In this document: positions 5,368 through 7,823 of the stretch, piece by piece
Layout: each line of letters starts with the position of its first letter
How positions within the stretch are numbered: position 1 is the first letter of the stretch
NCBI GenBank assembly: GCA_004524425.1
Contig: SDNN01000136.1
Coordinates: 1-7,823 of the forward strand
From: Promethearchaeota archaeon
GTDB lineage: Archaea; Asgardarchaeota; Lokiarchaeia; Sigynarchaeales; SOKP01
DNA: 7,823 nt
Reading direction: 5' to 3'
Notes under the pieces: generated by a model
The model's database searches: none
Told to the model about the DNA's origin: nothing
What the model saw: only the letters and a program-made list of their open reading frames with translations
Position numbers and translations under genes: made by a program

Positions 5368-5471
5368 GGGCTATTAGCGCAGTCAGGTAGCGCAGCAGGC
5401 TCTTAACCTGTCGGTCGGGGGTTCGAATGTTCTGTCCGAATCGGGCAGCTACGAAAATCCCTCATAGCCCG
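5368..5471 (+). tRNA. tRNA-Lys(CUU) with a T-loop intron
   Basis: Acceptor arms GGGCTAT (5368-5374) and ATAGCCC (5464-5470) pair fully; the discriminator is G (5471). The D-stem is GCGC/GCGC. Anticodon stem GCAGG/CCTGT encloses CTCTTAA, giving anticodon CUU (5402-5404). The T-stem GGGGG/CCCTC is separated by 37 bases rather than 7; removing 30 nt (5428-5457) restores the loop TTCGAAT and a 74-nt tRNA including the discriminator. CCA is not encoded. It follows tRNA-Ser(UGA) by 21 bp and is followed at once by a T-rich terminator. Confidence 0.93.
5428..5457 (+). other. 30-nt intron in the T-loop of tRNA-Lys (position 59/60)
   Basis: Exon TTCG (5422-5425) pairs perfectly with intron CGAA (5452-5455), and the 3' bulge AAT sits directly against the T-stem. 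An inner hairpin CTGTCC / GGGCAG (six pairs, loop GAATC) is joined through a small internal loop, so this is a relaxed bulge-helix-bulge. Cuts after the second base of each AAT bulge give TTCGAAT. Sliding the intron by a base or two would give the same product. Confidence 0.82.
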
Positions 5472-5472
5472 C

Positions 5473-5489
5473 TTTTTCTTTTTTCTTGC
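5473..5489 (+). terminator. Oligo-T terminator after tRNA-Lys
   Basis: A stretch made of T runs (T5, T6) broken by single C residues begins two bases after the mature tRNA-Lys end. It is a typical archaeal intrinsic termination signal and closes the two-tRNA unit. Confidence 0.65.
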
Positions 5490-5801
5490 TCGAATTCATG
5501 CTATCTCCAAAATACGATTCATTAAAAACAGGACATCGGAAGCCGTTCGATTAAAAACATATAAAGGAAATTTACTCAATGAATCAAAGATAAGATTTAA
5601 TCAAAGAATCTAAATAATAGGATTTCAAATTTTCACTCAATTTCCTTCAGGCAGTTATTAAATCTTAGACAAAAATGTTTATAATTTCAATATTCTTAAT
5701 AGTTGTTTGGAGAAGAAACGAAATCAAATGTTTTGCTTTCACGCTATTTGGTGTTTTGAAATATACAAGAAAATCAGGAATATATTCCTACTATTACCTA
5801 T

Positions 5802-5864
5802 ATCTATCTCCCTTTCTCATCTTGATTTTTCTTTCTTCTTCTCTCTTTCTTTTTACATTTAACA
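5802..5864 (+). repeat. Pyrimidine-rich tract
   Basis: About 60 bases are almost entirely T and C, including CTTTCTTCTTCTCTCTTTCTTTTT. Such asymmetric strands can act as T-rich termination signals on the plus strand; no coding role is apparent. Confidence 0.4.
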
Positions 5865-5904
5865 TGTCTAACATGATTATAAATAAATTTTCTCTCCTAA
5901 CATG
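5860..5904 (+). repeat. Three copies of TAACATG
   Basis: The heptamer begins at 5860, 5869 and 5898; the last two extend to CTAACATGAT. They lie 20-65 bp beyond the stop of the minus-strand signalling gene. Their spacing is irregular and no function can be assigned. Confidence 0.35.
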
Positions 5905-5924
5905 ATAACGTGTGAAAATTGGAA

Positions 5925-6824
5925 TTAATTCCTGGCATTTTCTAATTTTTCAAAAATGACATCAAAATCCGAAAAATCAAATGGTTTGAGGATATATCCA
6001 TCAGCCATCGTCTCTTCTAAATTTTTTTCCACTTCCGATTCTGGAATGGCAGTAAGATAATACACGGGTATATCTTTTGATTCTCCATTTTCCTTGATTT
6101 TTCGGCAGAGATCATATCCATTAATATCAGGTAATATGATATCTAATAAAATCACTTTTGGATTAGAATTTTGAAGTTCCTCAAGCCCCTTTTTCCCGCT
6201 AATTATCCCCTTACACACATATCCTTTACTTTCGAAAAAACTGGTGATTAATCTGATGGTGGGCTGATCATCTTCTATGAGCAACACGTCATATTCTATG
6301 GTTTCACTTTTAATATCATCTAAAATATTTATGATTCGCGATTCGAGAAGATTGCTCTGTTCAACGATATTTTCCAAGGTTAAGATTACCTCATCACTAA
6401 GTTCTTGTGCCTTGTTTTCTAATAATAATTGGGAAAATCCTTTTATGGTCGTCAAGGGCTCTTTTAAAGCATGGGATATATCAGCAAACGTCTTAACATC
6501 GCGGTATAATCCTTCATCCCTGCCTTCTTTTTTTTCCTTATCAATAAAAGTATTAACACTCTTTCGTATGAGTTTTGAGATGGTAGAATAATTATGGTGT
6601 TCTTTAAACTCTTGCCATTTCTTTTTAGTATCTTCGGAAATGTAAAGTGAGATTCGTTCCTTATCTCTATCATAGATTTTCTCTCCTTCCTTCCATTTTT
6701 TAAATCCTTCAGTGATAACTCCACGCCAAATGGCATACTTTCCCGTTTCTTCCTCATACTGCTCCATCTCTTCGGTTTTTTCTATCATTTCCGATTCGGA
6801 AGGATCCTCATTTGCTTTTCCCAT
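5925..6824 (-). CDS. RHH / HisKA-like / receiver signalling protein
   Basis: A 299-residue soluble protein with three parts. After an acidic tail (1-27), residues 57-94 look like a ribbon-helix-helix unit: strand RISLYIS, helix DTKKKWQEFKEHH, turn, helix STISKLIRKSVNTFI. A HisKA-type dimerisation/phosphotransfer segment follows at about 112-172 with H-box SHALKEPLTTIKGFSQLL and candidate phospho-His118. A complete receiver domain ends the protein (178-295): acidic pocket Glu184-Asp185-Asp186, phospho-acceptor Asp228 in LLDIILPDINGYD, Thr258 and Lys280 (LKPF). There is no HATPase_c domain, so it cannot be a kinase by itself; it may be a phosphorelay or DNA-binding response protein fed by another kinase. 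The start is ATG 6824 with no clear Shine-Dalgarno. Its paralogue ends 201 bp upstream on the same strand. Domain calls are strong for the receiver and H-box and moderate for RHH. Confidence 0.85.
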   Translation of the reverse strand: MGKANEDPSESEMIEKTEEMEQYEEETGKYAIWRGVITEGFKKWKEGEKIYDRDKERISLYISEDTKKKWQEFKEHHNYSTISKLIRKSVNTFIDKEKKEGRDEGLYRDVKTFADISHALKEPLTTIKGFSQLLLENKAQELSDEVILTLENIVEQSNLLESRIINILDDIKSETIEYDVLLIEDDQPTIRLITSFFESKGYVCKGIISGKKGLEELQNSNPKVILLDIILPDINGYDLCRKIKENGESKDIPVYYLTAIPESEVEKNLEETMADGYILKPFDFSDFDVIFEKLENARN

Positions 6825-6949
6825 ATTTTTTTACCAAAATTTTCTCTTCAATTTCGTATTAATACCTTGAGTAATTCAATTTTTTATCAAAAAAATCAAT
6901 TATTATCAAATTATATTAGAACAAAATGTATAAAATAGTTTTTTGTTTC

Positions 6950-6958
6950 AAAAAAAAA
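6950..6958 (-). terminator. T9 terminator candidate after the upstream signalling gene
   Basis: Nine T in a row on the minus strand, about 70 bp past the stop at 7026, with a shorter T6 run (around 6998-7003) and an inverted repeat before it. Termination here would separate the two paralogues into different transcripts. Confidence 0.5.
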
Positions 6959-6979
6959 TCAAAAGGTAATAAATACCAG

Positions 6980-6997
6980 CAATTTCCATGAAAATTG
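6980..6997. repeat. Inverted repeat before the T9 run
   Basis: CAATTT and AAATTG are 6-bp arms around a 6-base centre. The repeat follows the stop of the upstream paralogue and precedes the T9 run, so it could be part of the 3' end of that mRNA. Confidence 0.35.
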
Positions 6998-7025
6998 AAA
7001 AAAGCTGATTTTTGAGATGCTATTC

Positions 7026-7823
7026 TTATTTAGACCCATATAAAATGTCAAATAAGATATCAAAATCAGAAAAATTAAAAGGCTTCAATATATATCCATC
7101 TGCTCCTGTCTCTTCTAGTTTTGTCTCAACTTCTGAGCCAGAAATCGCCGTCAAATAATATACGGGTACATGCTTGTACTCTTTGCTTGATTTTATGGAT
7201 CGACAAATATCATATCCGTTTATGTCTGGTAATATTATATCCAATAAAACGAGCTGAGGAATGTGATTGTTTAACTCTTCTAACCCCTTTTTACCCGACA
7301 CCACTCCATGACATATGAATCCTTTATTTTCAAAAAAACTGGTAATTAACCTAATCGTCGCGACATCATCCTCGATGAGCAAAATATCGTATTCCCTTGT
7401 CTGCCCCTTAATATTATCCAAGAATCCAACGATCTTGTTTTCAAGCTGAACGCTTTGATCAAATATGTTTTTAACCGTGGATAGAACGGAATCGGATAAA
7501 TTTGCTTTGTGATTCTCCAATAATAATTGAGAATAACCTTTAATTGTGGTTAAAGGCTCCTTTAACGCATGAGAAATATTAGAAATCGTGGTAGGACTAA
7601 GCTTTTTGTCGCTATTTTCAATGAATTGATTGACACTTTTCCTAATGAGCTTGGAAATGGTGGTATATTTGCCCCTGTTGTTTTCTATGAAATCTTGCCA
7701 TTTATTCTTAGTTTTTTCTGTTACATATAGCGATATGCGGTCCTTATCACGATTATAGATTTTCTCTCCCTTCTGCCATTTTCGGAAGCCCTCCGTGATA
7801 ACGCCCCGCCATATCGCATATCG
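7026..7823 (-). CDS. RHH / HisKA-like / receiver protein, paralogue (5' end off the window)
   Basis: This frame is open from the window edge to a TAA at 7026-7028, giving 265 residues; an internal TTG at 7520 is not the start because the homology continues upstream through it. The visible part opens with RYAIWRGVITEGFRKW, which aligns to residue 29 of the neighbouring gene, so only about 28 codons are missing. Counting from the edge, the RHH-like segment is 29-69 (DRISLYV to NQFIE), the H-box SHALKEPLTTIKGYSQLL carries His85, and the receiver has Glu151-Asp152-Asp153, acceptor Asp195 in LLDIILPDINGYD, Thr225 and Lys247. Again no ATPase domain. Identity to the downstream copy is roughly 60% by eye. 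The linker between RHH and H-box is shorter here, and the copies differ most at the receiver's C-terminal helix, consistent with divergence after a tandem duplication. Confidence 0.87.
   Translation of the reverse strand, partial: RYAIWRGVITEGFRKWQKGEKIYNRDKDRISLYVTEKTKNKWQDFIENNRGKYTTISKLIRKSVNQFIENSDKKLSPTTISNISHALKEPLTTIKGYSQLLLENHKANLSDSVLSTVKNIFDQSVQLENKIVGFLDNIKGQTREYDILLIEDDVATIRLITSFFENKGFICHGVVSGKKGLEELNNHIPQLVLLDIILPDINGYDICRSIKSSKEYKHVPVYYLTAISGSEVETKLEETGADGYILKPFNFSDFDILFDILYGSK

Larger units (their letters stand above)
5490..5924. other. Intergenic region of about 430 bp, no convincing gene
   Basis: This lies between the tRNA-Lys terminator and the end of the RHH-HisKA-receiver gene. 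A 76-codon plus-strand frame (5675-5905) translates to a Phe/Leu/Ser-rich hydrophobic string produced by a pyrimidine tract, so it is not called. The region holds that tract (5802-5864) and three copies of TAACATG (5860, 5869 and 5898), listed separately. Confidence 0.5.

Noticed and set aside
3840..5471. tRNA genes as integration sites of a mobile element
   Set aside because: No integrase, no duplicated tRNA 3' end and no insertion sequence were found in the window.
5520..5600. Near-repeats ATTAAAAACA and ATCAAAGA
   Set aside because: Short, imperfect and AT-rich; there is no regular spacing as in a CRISPR array or iteron set.
5675..5905. 76-codon hydrophobic open frame on the plus strand
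   Set aside because: The hydrophobic residues come from the pyrimidine tract (TTT, CTT, TCT codons); no ribosome binding site, no family resemblance, and poor residue variety.
7026..7520. A separate 164-residue response regulator starting at TTG 7520
   Set aside because: The frame stays open to the window edge, and the upstream residues match the RHH and H-box parts of the paralogue, so it is one longer partial gene.

Overview
The window looks like a piece of an AT-rich archaeal chromosome, most likely an Asgard archaeon of the Lokiarchaeia type. What is seen: an archaeal-type Rrp4 / SBDS / proteasome-alpha gene block, a DUF2110 gene (a family known only from archaea), tRNA genes with archaeal bulge-helix-bulge introns and no encoded CCA, and a pair of RHH-HisKA-receiver signalling proteins. 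The phylum is an inference from the AT-richness, the Roadblock/LC7-like small protein and the style of the signalling proteins; it was not tested.

Layout. (1) 1-2219, minus strand: psmA (proteasome alpha), sbds and a 5' portion of rrp4 (exosome cap subunit) lie head to tail in that transcription order. This is the classic archaeal 'proteasome-exosome superoperon' linking protein turnover, ribosome maturation and RNA decay. psmA and rrp4 have good Shine-Dalgarno sequences. (2) 2484-3819: an orphan Roadblock-like gene (minus) and a DUF2110 gene (plus) diverge from a 178-bp spacer; neither start has a recognisable Shine-Dalgarno. (3) 3839-5471: a tRNA-rich stretch holding tRNA-Val(UAC) and tRNA-Ser(GCU) on the minus strand, a divergent JAMM/MPN-domain gene (minus), and a tRNA-Ser(UGA)-tRNA-Lys(CUU) pair on the plus strand. 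A 49-codon startless open frame between the first two tRNAs may be a gene remnant. (4) 5925-7823, minus: two tandem paralogues with the order ribbon-helix-helix / HisKA-like H-box / receiver, with no ATPase domain; the upstream one runs off the window.

Most interesting points. Three of the four tRNA genes carry introns. tRNA-Val and tRNA-Lys are interrupted in the T-loop, between positions 59 and 60, by 29- and 30-nt introns that fold into bulge-helix-bulge-like structures in which exon bases TTCG pair with the 3' part of the intron. tRNA-Ser(UGA) has a canonical 37/38 intron of 22 nt. The signalling pair is the second highlight: a phosphotransfer helix and a receiver fused behind a DNA-binding-like segment, without the kinase catalytic domain, and duplicated in tandem. 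The JAMM-like protein keeps its HxH...D metal ligands but lacks the canonical Glu and Ser, which makes its activity uncertain.
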